This document shows, one piece after another, positions 1 through 7,615 of a stretch of 64,000 bases of DNA (positions within the stretch are counted from its first letter, which is position 1; every line of letters starts with the position of its first letter). The position numbers were made by a program, and so were the translations under genes. The notes under the pieces were generated by a model, which worked only from the letters and a program-made list of their open reading frames with translations, was not told the origin of the DNA and ran no database searches. Source of the DNA: Devosia sp. ZB163 (GTDB lineage: Bacteria; Pseudomonadota; Alphaproteobacteria; Rhizobiales; Devosiaceae). The DNA lies in NCBI RefSeq assembly GCF_028613635.1, contig NZ_JAQRMY010000005.1, positions 62,001-126,000 of the forward strand, in the 5' to 3' direction.

Positions 1-417
1 GTCGGCGTCCACAGGCTGCATCACGCGCAGCGCCGTCAGCATCTGCCGGCGTCCATCCGGCGCGAGCCAGGTGATGGACTGCCCACGGCGCAGCCCGATC
101 AGCGCGACGCCGATCGGCGTCATGACCGAGACGAGGCCGCTCTCGCTGTCCGCTTCGGCCGGGAATACCAGCGTGACTTCCCGTTGTTCGCCTTCGCCAG
201 AGCGATAGCGCACGGTCGAGCCCATGCGGACGACATCGGCGGGCAGCTGCTCGGGCGCAACGACGCTGGCTCGCCCCAGTTCGTAAAGCAGGGCGTCAGC
301 GACCGGGGCCGCGGTGTCGAGCGCGGCGTGGGCCAGACGGCTGAGATGGCCGTGGTCATCGGCGGTCAGCACGATATCCGGTGTGAGCGGGAAGCTCTGA
401 ATGCTGGTGATGTTCAT
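1..417 (-). CDS. rnk: Rnk-type nucleoside diphosphate kinase regulator (GreA/GreB C-terminal fold), 3' end outside window
   Basis: Reads leftward from an ATG at 417 and stays open for 139 codons to the window edge. After a short N-terminal helix (TADDHGHLSRLAHAAL) come the hallmarks of the GreA/GreB C-terminal FKBP-like domain: VVRMGSTVRY near residue 65, VTLVFPAEAD near 83 and SVMTPIGVALIGLRRGQSI near 98. That is the architecture of E. coli Rnk, which binds RNA polymerase but lacks the long Gre coiled coil. The 139 residues seen already match the family length (about 135-140), so little should be missing. It resembles the rightward gene starting at 1675 closely enough to suggest duplication. 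Family call firm; physiological role inferred. Confidence 0.85.
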   Translation of the reverse strand, partial: MNITSIQSFPLTPDIVLTADDHGHLSRLAHAALDTAAPVADALLYELGRASVVAPEQLPADVVRMGSTVRYRSGEGEQREVTLVFPAEADSESGLVSVMTPIGVALIGLRRGQSITWLAPDGRRQMLTALRVMQPVDAD

Positions 418-860
418 GACGAGGTTTCCTCTCCGCAGGATATGCGGATGGTTCTTCTAGGTGTGTTGGGGAGCGCGACAGGTGCGGCTTGCCCCTAAGC
501 CCGGGCGCGCCGCACCGGACCTAGGGTCGTTTGCCTTCCGCCGATAGGGTCCGGCGGACAACCAAGCACGAAGTATCTCGGAAAGTCGTCATGGTACAAA
601 GGTAGCCCCCGGGACCGGGTTGTCAATACCGGCGCCGTGCTTGATCGTTCATCCCTAGGTCCTATGCAGGTCTCATGAGCAAGCGAAAAGTCAAAATGCC
701 GGTGCTTGCCTGCAAGGCTCGCCCACAAGCAGGCTTCAAGCCCTGAGCCGATCCTGGCGAGTCCGGACGGGCTGAGCCATCTCTGCGCTCCTGTCAGTTG
801 CAGCCCTGAACGTCGGCCACGGGCCTGCGAGTGGCCTTCCTCGAGTGTGGAAAGTTCGTC
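418..860. other. Gene-free stretch upstream of the leftward rnk gene
   Basis: About 440 bases with no reading frame that looks coding on either strand. It should hold the promoter of the leftward rnk gene. Base composition is more AT-rich around 590-700 than in the neighbouring genes. No tRNA or convincing structured RNA was seen. Confidence 0.5.
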
Positions 861-912
861 TCCGGGAGCGCGTGGGGCACGCCGCTCCCGGAGGTCGCGC
901 GGGAAACCCGCG
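861..912 (-). terminator. Two adjacent hairpins just past a small leftward gene
   Basis: Bases 861-870 and 883-892 form a perfect 10-bp inverted repeat, with further pairing of CGTG and CACG inside. Bases 898-903 (CGCGGG) pair with 907-912 (CCCGCG). They lie immediately after the stop at 917 in the direction of that gene. No strong T-run follows, so they may stabilise the 3' end or terminate only weakly. Confidence 0.45.
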
Positions 913-916
913 GCGA

Positions 917-1129
917 TCAGGGCAGCGTGGCGGGCAGTGCCGCAACCAGGCGCGCCCTGTCATCGAGAGACTTGAGACGGATCGTCATCGCCTCGGTCTC
1001 GATCGGAACCTGCGGGGGCATGCTGTACTCGAGGTTCGGCAGGTTGGTGCTCATCCACTCCTTGAAGCGCTTGAGCTTGTTGCCACCGGTGATGGAGAAG
1101 GTGAAACCGTACTTGAACGTCATGGCCAA
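917..1129 (-). CDS. Small hypothetical protein, 70 aa
   Basis: ATG at 1129, stop at 917. The product is 70 residues with no membrane segment and no Cys. It opens AMTFKYGFTFSITGGNK, followed by a basic helical stretch (KLKRFKEWM) and a Pro-rich middle (YSMPPQVPIE). Codon usage is GC3-rich like the neighbours, and two hairpins follow the stop, which supports a real gene. I do not recognise the family. The GFTFSITGGNKLKR opening looks like a folded start rather than a random frame. It stands alone between two rnk-type loci that point away from it. Confidence 0.5.
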   Translation of the reverse strand: MAMTFKYGFTFSITGGNKLKRFKEWMSTNLPNLEYSMPPQVPIETEAMTIRLKSLDDRARLVAALPATLP

Positions 1130-1674
1130 TGTTCCTCAGTCGCGCCCGCGCGGCCCCGTCTGAGGAGCAGCGGCAGCGGTGCGCCAACGGATCGGACTCG
1201 CTCCGATCCAACCAAATGTCTGGAAGGTGAACTTGATTAACCTGGCCCGGCTCTTGCTCGCGCAGTTAGCCGAACCAGGCTAGAGGCCTATGAGGAGGCT
1301 CAGCCGCTTGGGGCCGCTATGCAAAGGATACTTCGCCATGCCCATAATGATGGCGGCTTAACCGGGAAAGTCAACCGGCGGGCGGCTGCGACCTAAGGAC
1401 CATAGCCATGTAAGCTTGACTTGCCTTCCAAAATACCTACCTTCGAAACCATGAGAATGATTGTCGCCATCGATGTCATTTCGGTACGCGCCGGGGGTCG
1501 TCTCCTCGAAAGCGTTTCGCCCTAGGCCCGCGTAACTTGCGCCCACCGGGCTTAGGCAAATGAAGCTGCAAAGGTAGCCCTGCTTCCGTCAGCAGCCAAA
1601 GCGCATCCACCCATTCGTCTGGTTTCGTTGACCAGGGCCCGTCGGCCCCGGTCCGTTCTTGCGCGGGTATAGCG
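1130..1674. other. Gene-free stretch between divergent small gene and rnk-like pair
   Basis: About 545 bases without a convincing reading frame. It must hold the promoters of the leftward 70-aa gene and of the rightward rnk-like pair starting at 1675. No repeat or structured RNA was identified. Confidence 0.45.
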
Positions 1675-2079
1675 ATGCTTTCTCATTCCCGGCCGCCCCG
1701 GATTCTCGTTGGTCGAGCCGAACACAACGCCCTTGTGGTCCTCGCCATGACCGGTTCCGGTCATACCGCCGAGGCCGCCGACGATCTGAACTACGAGCTC
1801 GACCGGGCCAAGGTCGTCGGCGACGAACTGGTCCCCGCGGACACCGTCCGCATGGGGTCGACCGTGACCTTCCGGCAGGACGGAGGGGAGCGGCGCACCG
1901 TCACGCTGGTCTATCCGGAACATGCCGATCCGGATTCCGGCAAGCTCTCCGTACTGACCCCCATCGGTACGGCGCTGCTGGGGCTGCGCGCAGGCCAGTC
2001 GCTCCGCTGGGTGTTTCGTGACGGGAGCGCGAGCCTCGTCAGTGTTCTCTCGGTGACTGCCAACGGAGGCAGGCGATGA
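1675..2079 (+). CDS. Rnk-like transcription elongation regulator, GreA/GreB C-terminal fold
   Basis: 134 residues from ATG 1675. The body has the Rnk/Gre C-terminal signature: DTVRMGSTVTF near residue 59, RRTVTLVYPEHAD near 73 and SVLTPIGTALLGLRAGQSL near 93. It aligns with the leftward rnk gene at the window start almost motif for motif, so the two are paralogues. An ATG at 1747 is possible, but it would remove the first helix that the family has. The stop overlaps the next start as ATGA, so the pair is translationally coupled. Likely acts in the cytoplasm on RNA polymerase; target unknown. Confidence 0.78.
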   Translation: MLSHSRPPRILVGRAEHNALVVLAMTGSGHTAEAADDLNYELDRAKVVGDELVPADTVRMGSTVTFRQDGGERRTVTLVYPEHADPDSGKLSVLTPIGTALLGLRAGQSLRWVFRDGSASLVSVLSVTANGGRR

Positions 2080-2492
2080 GTTTCAGCCTGTCGCAGGCCC
2101 TCGCCGAAACCCGCCTCCCCGACGTGCCGCCGACCATGCTGACGACGGCCGACTACTTCACGCTGCAGGCCCTGGAACTGCCGGCGACGGAGGATCGCGA
2201 CCACCTGGCTGCGTTCCTGAGGCGCAAGCTCAGCACGGCGACCGTCGCGTTTCCGGCCGATATCGGCGCCGATATCGCCACGATCGGCAGCGAGCTGCAC
2301 TACGTGGTCGGGCAGCGTTCGGAAAAGCGTGTGCTCGTACCGGGCAGGACCGACGAGGCCGAGAGGCTGTTCGTCGGGTCGCAGTACGGATTGGCGCTGG
2401 TCGGCATGCGGAGCGGCCAGTCGATGCAGGTGGCCGGTGCAGGCGGCGAGCTCGAACGCCTGGAACTGGTGAGCATCCGCCGCGCCGCGTGA
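2076..2492 (+). CDS. Second, divergent Rnk/GreA C-terminal-like protein
   Basis: 138 residues, ATG overlapping the preceding stop by four bases. The N-terminal helix-turn (MLTTADYFTLQALEL) and the core (ATVAFPADIGADIATIGSELHYVVG, read in two parts around residues 50-75) match the Rnk layout. So does the final YGLALVGMRSGQSM near residue 108. It is more diverged than the upstream gene: the MGSTV motif has become TIGSEL. Coupling to an Rnk-like gene suggests a heterodimer or sub-functionalised pair, which is inference. A strong terminator follows within 30 bases. Confidence 0.68.
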   Translation: MSFSLSQALAETRLPDVPPTMLTTADYFTLQALELPATEDRDHLAAFLRRKLSTATVAFPADIGADIATIGSELHYVVGQRSEKRVLVPGRTDEAERLFVGSQYGLALVGMRSGQSMQVAGAGGELERLELVSIRRAA

Positions 2493-2521
2493 CACCGCCA
2501 ACGGTGCCTCCTGACACAACA

Positions 2522-2552
2522 AAGCCGACGTCGGGTGACGTCGGCTTTTTTT
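2522..2552 (+). terminator. Intrinsic terminator after the rnk-like pair
   Basis: AAGCCGACGTC (2522-2532) and GACGTCGGCTT (2537-2547) form a perfect 11-bp stem with a GGGT loop, followed by a T-run to 2552. It lies between convergent transcription units and may also stop the short leftward genes to its right. Confidence 0.92.
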
Positions 2553-2555
2553 CGT

Positions 2556-2699
2556 CTAGCGCCCGAGTGGCAGAGCAAACCACCACACGCGCTTCAGCTT
2601 CTTCTTGGCCTCGCGCAAGGCGACCTCGTGGTCCTGGGCCTCGCGGGCGAGGGTTCCGCGGGCCACGGCTCTGGCCGCATCGGGTCTTCTGCTGGTCAA
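2556..2699 (-). CDS. Very small basic protein candidate, 47 aa
   Basis: TTG at 2699 preceded by a purine-rich GAAGGATAGAG site; stop at 2556, right beside the shared terminator. The product is 47 residues, mostly one predicted amphipathic helix (LAREAQDHEVALREAKKK) ending in the basic cluster KKKLKR and an aromatic tail VWWFALPLGR. Third-codon positions are strongly G/C, as in real genes here. It starts 19 bases after the stop of another 47-residue candidate, so the two may form a micro-operon. I do not recognise it. A chance frame cannot be excluded because the start is TTG. Confidence 0.4.
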   Translation of the reverse strand: MTSRRPDAARAVARGTLAREAQDHEVALREAKKKLKRVWWFALPLGR

Positions 2700-2718
2700 T
2701 ACTCTATCCTTCGACGTG

Positions 2719-2862
2719 CTAGCGGGCTTCCCCCTGGGGGTCTGCGAACAGGTGGTCGGGCACCCCTCGGGGCGAGGTGTAGGACCTCCGGCACCAGGGA
2801 CAGCGCTGGGCCGCGAGGGGACGGGGCGCGTTGCAGGACCGACAGTAGCGACGGGTAGACAA
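2719..2862 (-). CDS. Small zinc-ribbon-like protein candidate, 47 aa
   Basis: I chose the TTG at 2862 because GGAGGAG lies seven bases before it; an upstream in-frame ATG at 2943 has no such site. The product carries two CxxC knuckles, YCRSC and RCPWC, separated by 11 residues (APRPLAAQ between them). This is the spacing of a compact zinc ribbon. A basic/aromatic segment (RRSYTSPRGVPDHLF) follows. No membrane segment. It is followed directly by a second 47-residue gene. The paired CxxC motifs make chance unlikely, but I cannot name a family. Confidence 0.45.
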   Translation of the reverse strand: MSTRRYCRSCNAPRPLAAQRCPWCRRSYTSPRGVPDHLFADPQGEAR

Positions 2863-3191
2863 GTCCAGACTCCTCCGCCCCCGTGGGCCGGGGGACGACG
2901 TGGTGATTTGTTGGGAACAGCGCTTTTGGCGCTGCCGCCACATTAGTTACAAATGTCACCGAATTGAGGCGGTCCGAACAAAGACGAAAACGCCCGGCAG
3001 GTGGTCCGGCTGGGCTTACTTGTTCCGGTGGTGGCGCGGGTTGGTCGTTTCTAGAGCGTGGTCAGAAACGAAAGCAGGTAGCGACAGACTCGTCGTCGCA
3101 TTGTGCACTTGAGCTTGTCGCAACTGGCGTCGCGGCAAGCAGACGGGCGATGACTACTTATCCAGGACGCAGTTCGTGTCGACGGTTGGCG
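2863..3191. other. Gene-free stretch between zinc-ribbon candidate and nanE
   Basis: About 330 bases. The part near 2945-2990 is locally AT-rich and could carry the promoter of the two small leftward genes. The rest shows no coding signal, repeat or terminator that I can support. Confidence 0.4.
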
Positions 3192-3872
3192 TCAGCCCGG
3201 GATGGCGGCGACGAGGCGGCTGGTGATGATGTCGGGGGCCGTGATGGCGGAGCCGCAGACGACGGCGAGGGCGCCCTCGGCGAAGGAGGACGAGACGTGC
3301 TCGGGCGTCCAGATGCCGCCCTCGACGATCACCGGCGCCGTCAGCTCGGCGACCATGCGGGCGACGAGCGCCAGCGGCGGGCGCGCCTCGCCGTCGGTTT
3401 CAGCGGTATGGCCGACCATGGTGGTGGCGATGAGGTCGGCGCCTTCAGCGATGGCGCGACGGGCCTCCTCGAAAGTGGCGATATCGGCCATCACGAGGCG
3501 GCCCAGGCGGTGGGCCGTCGCGGCGATTTCGGCGAAGCTCTCGCCGGGCCGGGTGCCGGAGGTGGCCTGGATGGCAATGATGTCGGCGCCAGCCTCGGAC
3601 AGGGCTGTCGCGTCGGCCGAGGAGGTAGTGATGTAGTTGTCGAAGCCCTCGCGGTGGTCCTTGGCGATGCCGATGATGGGCAGGCCAGTGCGCGGGCGGA
3701 GGAGCCTGATCACCTCGGCGCCGTCGAGACGGAAGCCGCCGGCGCCACCAAGCTCGGCGGCCTCGGCCATCAGGGCGAGGATATCCGGGCGGCGCAGCGG
3801 GCTTTTGGGGTTCATCGCCTGCGACGAGACGATGAGGCGGCGCTCGAGGCGCTGGAGCAGGGGGCTGGTCAC
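3192..3872 (-). CDS. nanE: N-acetylmannosamine-6-phosphate 2-epimerase
   Basis: 226 residues from a GTG at 3872 that overlaps the stop of the upstream gene (GTGA). NanE turns ManNAc-6-P into GlcNAc-6-P in the cytoplasm. The TIM-barrel family signature is visible: IIGIAKDHREGFDNYIT with the catalytic Lys, GADIIAIQAT, ADLIATTMVGHT and APVIVEGGIWTP with the catalytic Glu. Length is typical. It is the last gene of a three-gene leftward unit (GntR, DUF4127-like, nanE), and a ROK kinase lies on the divergent arm. That pairing fits entry of an amino sugar into GlcNAc-6-P metabolism. No nanA was identified beside it. Confidence 0.85.
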   Translation of the reverse strand: MTSPLLQRLERRLIVSSQAMNPKSPLRRPDILALMAEAAELGGAGGFRLDGAEVIRLLRPRTGLPIIGIAKDHREGFDNYITTSSADATALSEAGADIIAIQATSGTRPGESFAEIAATAHRLGRLVMADIATFEEARRAIAEGADLIATTMVGHTAETDGEARPPLALVARMVAELTAPVIVEGGIWTPEHVSSSFAEGALAVVCGSAITAPDIITSRLVAAIPG

Positions 3873-5428
3873 GACAGGTCCCCCGTGATGGTGAAGTCGA
3901 CCTCGAAGCTGCGGTGCCAGGGGAAGCGGACATCGGTGATGCCGAGGTCGTCCCGTCCGGTGAGGCGCTTCAGGGTGGCGTCGAGGGCGGCGCCGATGGA
4001 GCTCTCGGCCGCGGCTTCTTCGGCGCGGTCGGGGAAGGTGTAGACGCCGGCGTTGAGGGGGCGGCGGGCATCGGTCATGTAGGCGAAGTCCTCGATCAGG
4101 CGATGCAGCAGTACGCGGCGAGCGGCCGTGGCGTCGAGCGTGCCGGCGGCGCGGCCGATCTGGATCGCGGCGGCAGCGGCGACCACCGAGCCGAGTGCAT
4201 TGCCGGCGGTGTTCCAGCCGCCATAGGCGACGAGCTCGAGCAGGATGCCGCGCGCATGCAATTCCTCGACCAGCAGCGGATCGGCGCCGTTGGAGTAGCG
4301 GAGGTCGGCGAGGGCGACGTCGCGGCCGGCGGCGCGCAGGCTCGCGATGAGGTCGGCGGTCCTGGTTGCCTCGGTGGCATCGTCGGCGTCGAAGATCGAC
4401 CGCGTGCCGTCGTGGCCCGTGTCGGACTTCTGGATCACCATGCCGCAATGATCGCGGCGCCTGGGGTCGGGGGCGTGGACGACGAGGGCCATGGCCTCGG
4501 GGTCGGCGACGATCGCCGAGCCGCTGGCGCGGATCTGGCGGTCGACGGCTTCGCGCATCGGGCTGTTCTCGTACTTGGCGATGCGCTCCATGCCCGGCGG
4601 ATCGGCGCATTCGACGGTGAAGCGCGGGGTGACGCCGAAGCGGGCGCCGAGCTGGCGGGCGACCAGCACCGCGGCCACCTCGTCGGCGCCGGGGTACATC
4701 AGCACTTCGCCCGAGATCGGCAGCACGTTGGTCCACTGCTTCAGCCAGACCTGCTCGGCGGAGCCGGCGGAGTGTTCGGCCGTATCGTCGGCGGTGATGA
4801 GCAGCGGGTCGATGACGCCCTCGGAGGCGAGGGCAATGGCTTCGAGGTTGACGTGGTGGTTGCGTAGCCGGCGGCGCTCGAAATCGGCGACGATCTCGGA
4901 CGGCAGGGCGGCGCGGAGGGCCGCGAGGTCAGTGGCGTTGCCGTCATGGGCGGCGCCCAACGTTTCCAGCAGGTCGCGGTGGTGCAGCGCACCGAGCTTG
5001 TGCAGCTCCATGCCGTGCTGGGCCCAGTAGTCGGGCTCTTCCTGCGGGTTGTAGGAGTTGGAAGCGCGCATCACCAGCGACACGGCGCAGAGCGGCAGGT
5101 CGGGGTGCGCGGCGTGGAGGCGCCGCAGCACGTCGAGCCGGGTGAGGGCGCTGAGCGTCGTATCGGCGGTGGTGCGGGCGGCGATCAGGCCGCCGTAGCA
5201 GAGCATATCGAGCGAGGCGATCACCGCGTCGGTAGTGGGCGCCGTGCCCTCCAGCCAGCGGCCGAGCGCATCGGCGTCACCGGGCTGGCGCAGCTCGGGC
5301 AGCAGCTCATCGGGCGGCAGGACGAGCGTGGCGCCGGCAATGGCGGCAATGCCGGCCGGCAGCCCGATATTGACCGGGCGCTCATCGAGGGGAAGGAAGG
5401 CGAGGGAAAGGGCACGTGTGGACGTCAA
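3869..5428 (-). CDS. DUF4127-like protein of unknown function
   Basis: 519 residues from a TTG at 5428 that overlaps the GntR stop as TTGA; no better in-frame start exists near it. The N-terminus LAFLPLDERPVNIGLP is, from memory, the signature of DUF4127, a family of about 500 residues with no assigned activity. Conserved-looking blocks follow: ASLDMLCYGGLIAAR near 71, SNSYNPQEEPDYW near 130, VLMYPGADEVA near 243 and VAYGGWNTAGNALG near 408. The last of these resembles a Gly-rich binding loop. No signal peptide or membrane helix, so it should be cytosolic. It is wedged between a GntR regulator and nanE and coupled to both, so it should act on the same sugar. Confidence 0.72.
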   Translation of the reverse strand: MTSTRALSLAFLPLDERPVNIGLPAGIAAIAGATLVLPPDELLPELRQPGDADALGRWLEGTAPTTDAVIASLDMLCYGGLIAARTTADTTLSALTRLDVLRRLHAAHPDLPLCAVSLVMRASNSYNPQEEPDYWAQHGMELHKLGALHHRDLLETLGAAHDGNATDLAALRAALPSEIVADFERRRLRNHHVNLEAIALASEGVIDPLLITADDTAEHSAGSAEQVWLKQWTNVLPISGEVLMYPGADEVAAVLVARQLGARFGVTPRFTVECADPPGMERIAKYENSPMREAVDRQIRASGSAIVADPEAMALVVHAPDPRRRDHCGMVIQKSDTGHDGTRSIFDADDATEATRTADLIASLRAAGRDVALADLRYSNGADPLLVEELHARGILLELVAYGGWNTAGNALGSVVAAAAAIQIGRAAGTLDATAARRVLLHRLIEDFAYMTDARRPLNAGVYTFPDRAEEAAAESSIGAALDATLKRLTGRDDLGITDVRFPWHRSFEVDFTITGDLS

Positions 5429-6171
5429 TTCGTATTGTCTCTGGTCGTGCGGAAAATGACGAAGTCGTAGGAGTAGCGGTCGGCGCGATAGACGCTTTCC
5501 GCATACTCGATGCGCTGGTTCTTGGCGTCATAGGCGACGCGCTGCACCTTGAAGGCGGGCGAGAACTCGGGGACGCCGAGGAGCTTTGCGAGCGGCGGAT
5601 CGAGCACGGTGGCGTGGATCGACTGCTCGGCCTTCTCGATCTTCAGGTGATAGGTCTCGGTCAGCAGCTGGTAGAGCGAGCCGTCGAGGCCGCGCGCCGC
5701 GAGGCCGGGCGCGAGCTTGGCCGGCACATAAGTGTTCTCGATGCACATCGGCTCGCCGTCGGCGGTGCGGACGCGCGAGATGTGGGCGACGAGGTCGCGC
5801 GGGCTGAGCGCGAGGCGGGCGCCGATCTCGGCGCCGGCGGGGATTTCTTCCACCACGGTATCGAGCGAGCCGGGGACGAGGCCGCGGGCGCGCATGTCCT
5901 GGGTGAACGAGGTGAGTTCCACCGATTTGGCGATGCGCGGTTCGGACACGAACGTGCCGGCGCCCTGGGTGCGGTAGACGCGTCCTTCATAGCCCAACTG
6001 GTCGAGGGCGCGACGGACCGTCAGGCGGGTAACGCCGAAGGTTTCGGCGAGTTCGCGCTCGGTCGGTAGCTTCTCGTGCGGCTTCAGCTCGTCCTCGATG
6101 AGGCCGAGCAGATAGCTCCGCAACTGGGCGCCCTTGGTGCCCGTGCGACCGTTTCCGGTGGTCTCAGCCAT
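5425..6171 (-). CDS. GntR-family (HutC subfamily) transcriptional regulator with UTRA ligand domain
   Basis: 248 residues from ATG 6171, chosen because GGGAGG lies about ten bases upstream; more distal starts have no site. A winged helix-turn-helix occupies about residues 15-80 (LPTERELAETFGVTRLTVRRA, then GAGTFV). A UTRA sensor domain follows, with the typical EPMCIENTYVPA and YEAESVYRADRY-like ending. It probably represses its own unit and the divergent importer operon until a phosphorylated sugar binds. The spacer between the two arms holds palindromes suited to such a dimer. Confidence 0.85.
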   Translation of the reverse strand: MAETTGNGRTGTKGAQLRSYLLGLIEDELKPHEKLPTERELAETFGVTRLTVRRALDQLGYEGRVYRTQGAGTFVSEPRIAKSVELTSFTQDMRARGLVPGSLDTVVEEIPAGAEIGARLALSPRDLVAHISRVRTADGEPMCIENTYVPAKLAPGLAARGLDGSLYQLLTETYHLKIEKAEQSIHATVLDPPLAKLLGVPEFSPAFKVQRVAYDAKNQRIEYAESVYRADRYSYDFVIFRTTRDNTN

Positions 6172-6350
6172 GAATCGGGATCCTCCCACTCGCGTGCATA
6201 CAACCACAGCTCGGCCCGCTTGAGCAAGCGAGTGGTATACTCCAATTGCACCGGTATCGTGCATCTTTCGCCAGATTGTGACGCCGTGTTGACGGGCTGG
6301 AAAAAATTGGGCTACACCATTTGATGGCATAGAGCCAAGGGAGATTGCAG
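6172..6350. promoter_or_regulatory. Divergent promoter region with inverted repeats, probable GntR operators
   Basis: The 179-base spacer between the gntR-type gene and the importer operon holds CGCTTG-AG-CAAGCG at 6217-6230, a perfect 14-base dyad. It also holds TGCAC at 6247-6251 pairing with GTGCA at 6259-6263 across seven bases. A GTATAC core lies between them at about 6235. The ribosome-binding site for the binding protein is AAGGGAGA at 6337-6344. Assignment to the neighbouring GntR protein is inference. Confidence 0.5.
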
Positions 6351-7610
6351 ATGGAGCGGAAAGCTCAGGGTCGCGCGGCGAGGGCCGCGATGTCGACCGC
6401 GCTCGGCGTGGTCATGATGTTCGGTGGGGCTCTTGGCGCTTATGCGCAGGACAAGACCGAGATCACCTTCTCGTATCTGTGGGGCGGTGCCGAGGGCGCG
6501 GCGCTCGAGCAGATCATCGCCGATTTCAACGCCAGCCAGGACAAGATCGTGGTCAAGGGCGTGTCGAGCCCCGACATGACCAAGCAGCTGGCTTCGATGT
6601 CGAGCGCCAAGGGCGCCTTCGACATTTCGGACAACTTCGCGTCCAACATCGCGTCGTGGTCGAACCAGGGCATCCTGCTGCCGCTCGACGAGTTCGGCAT
6701 CGACACCTCGGACTTCCCCGAGAGCGTCATGAAGCAACTGGTTGTCGACGGCGTGCTCTACTCGCTGCCGATCGCGACCCACAACTTCCAGCTCGTCTAC
6801 AACAAGAAGCTGCTCGATGAAGCCGGCGTCACCCCGCCGACCACGACCGCCGAGCTCGCCGAAGCGATCAAGAAGCTGACCAAGGTCGATGCCGAAGGCA
6901 ACGTGACCCAGCTCGGTCTCGGCCTCACCGATATCTCGGCCGGCATGAAGACGCTCGGCTACGCCTTCGGTGGCGACTGGAACCGCGACGGCAAGCCGAC
7001 CCCGACGGACGCGAACTTCGTCAAGGGCGTGCAGTTCTACTACGACAACGTGGTGGCGCCGGTGACCCCTGCGGCCTACAACAAGTTCGTCGCTGGCTTC
7101 GGCCCGTACATGTCGGACCAGGACTCGTTCAAGCAGGGCAAGATTGCCATGGTGTTTGAAGGCGAGTGGCGCGCCAAGTTCAATACCGAAGCCGGTATGG
7201 ACTGGGGCGTGGTGCCGGTTCCGGGCGAGACGCCGGAACTGCTCGGCTCGACCTGGGTGGACGTGTCGACCATGTTCATCCCGACCAACACCGGCAACAA
7301 GGAAGCCGCCGGCGAGTTCCTCAAGTACATCGTCAGCCCGCCGGTCATGGAAAAGTTCAGCCACGTGCTGGCCAACCTGCCGGGCCGCATCTCGCTGGCC
7401 AGCAGCGCCGCTTATGACGACCTGCCGAACTTCAAGGTCTGGCTCGACGCGATGAACAGCCCGAACACCCATGGCCTGCCGCCGGCTCTCTACATGGCCG
7501 AGTACAATGCCGACCTCGCGTCCGCATTCGACTCCGTGCTGCAGGGCGCGCAGACTGCGGAAGCGGCTCTCCAGGCCGTTGCCGACCGCACCGGCTCCTA
7601 CTCGCAGTAA
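6351..7610 (+). CDS. ABC importer extracellular sugar-binding protein (family 1)
   Basis: 419 residues from ATG 6351, just after AAGGGAGA. A Sec signal peptide (Arg/Lys-rich start, hydrophobic run around residues 14-31) should be cleaved after ALGAYA at residue 32. The mature part opens TEITFSYLWGGAEGAALEQI, then DFNASQDKIVVKGV and DISDNFASNIASW, the family 1 (MalE-like) pattern. It captures a sugar or oligosaccharide in the periplasm for the two permeases downstream. Substrate unknown. The divergent nanE and the ROK kinase at the operon end suggest an amino sugar or N-acylated glycan fragment. No ATPase gene is in this operon. Confidence 0.87.
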   Translation: MERKAQGRAARAAMSTALGVVMMFGGALGAYAQDKTEITFSYLWGGAEGAALEQIIADFNASQDKIVVKGVSSPDMTKQLASMSSAKGAFDISDNFASNIASWSNQGILLPLDEFGIDTSDFPESVMKQLVVDGVLYSLPIATHNFQLVYNKKLLDEAGVTPPTTTAELAEAIKKLTKVDAEGNVTQLGLGLTDISAGMKTLGYAFGGDWNRDGKPTPTDANFVKGVQFYYDNVVAPVTPAAYNKFVAGFGPYMSDQDSFKQGKIAMVFEGEWRAKFNTEAGMDWGVVPVPGETPELLGSTWVDVSTMFIPTNTGNKEAAGEFLKYIVSPPVMEKFSHVLANLPGRISLASSAAYDDLPNFKVWLDAMNSPNTHGLPPALYMAEYNADLASAFDSVLQGAQTAEAALQAVADRTGSYSQ

Positions 7611-7615
7611 GACCG

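Noticed and set aside
495-1546. Short frames at 495-728, 736-963 and 1358-1546
   Set aside because: Arg/Pro-rich or irregular composition, no ribosome site, no motif; best explained as chance frames in GC-rich spacer.
3873-4736. NanE fused to an upstream Arg/Pro-rich domain
   Set aside because: The upstream part is the wrong frame of the DUF4127-like gene; the GTG at 3872 coupled to its stop is the natural start.
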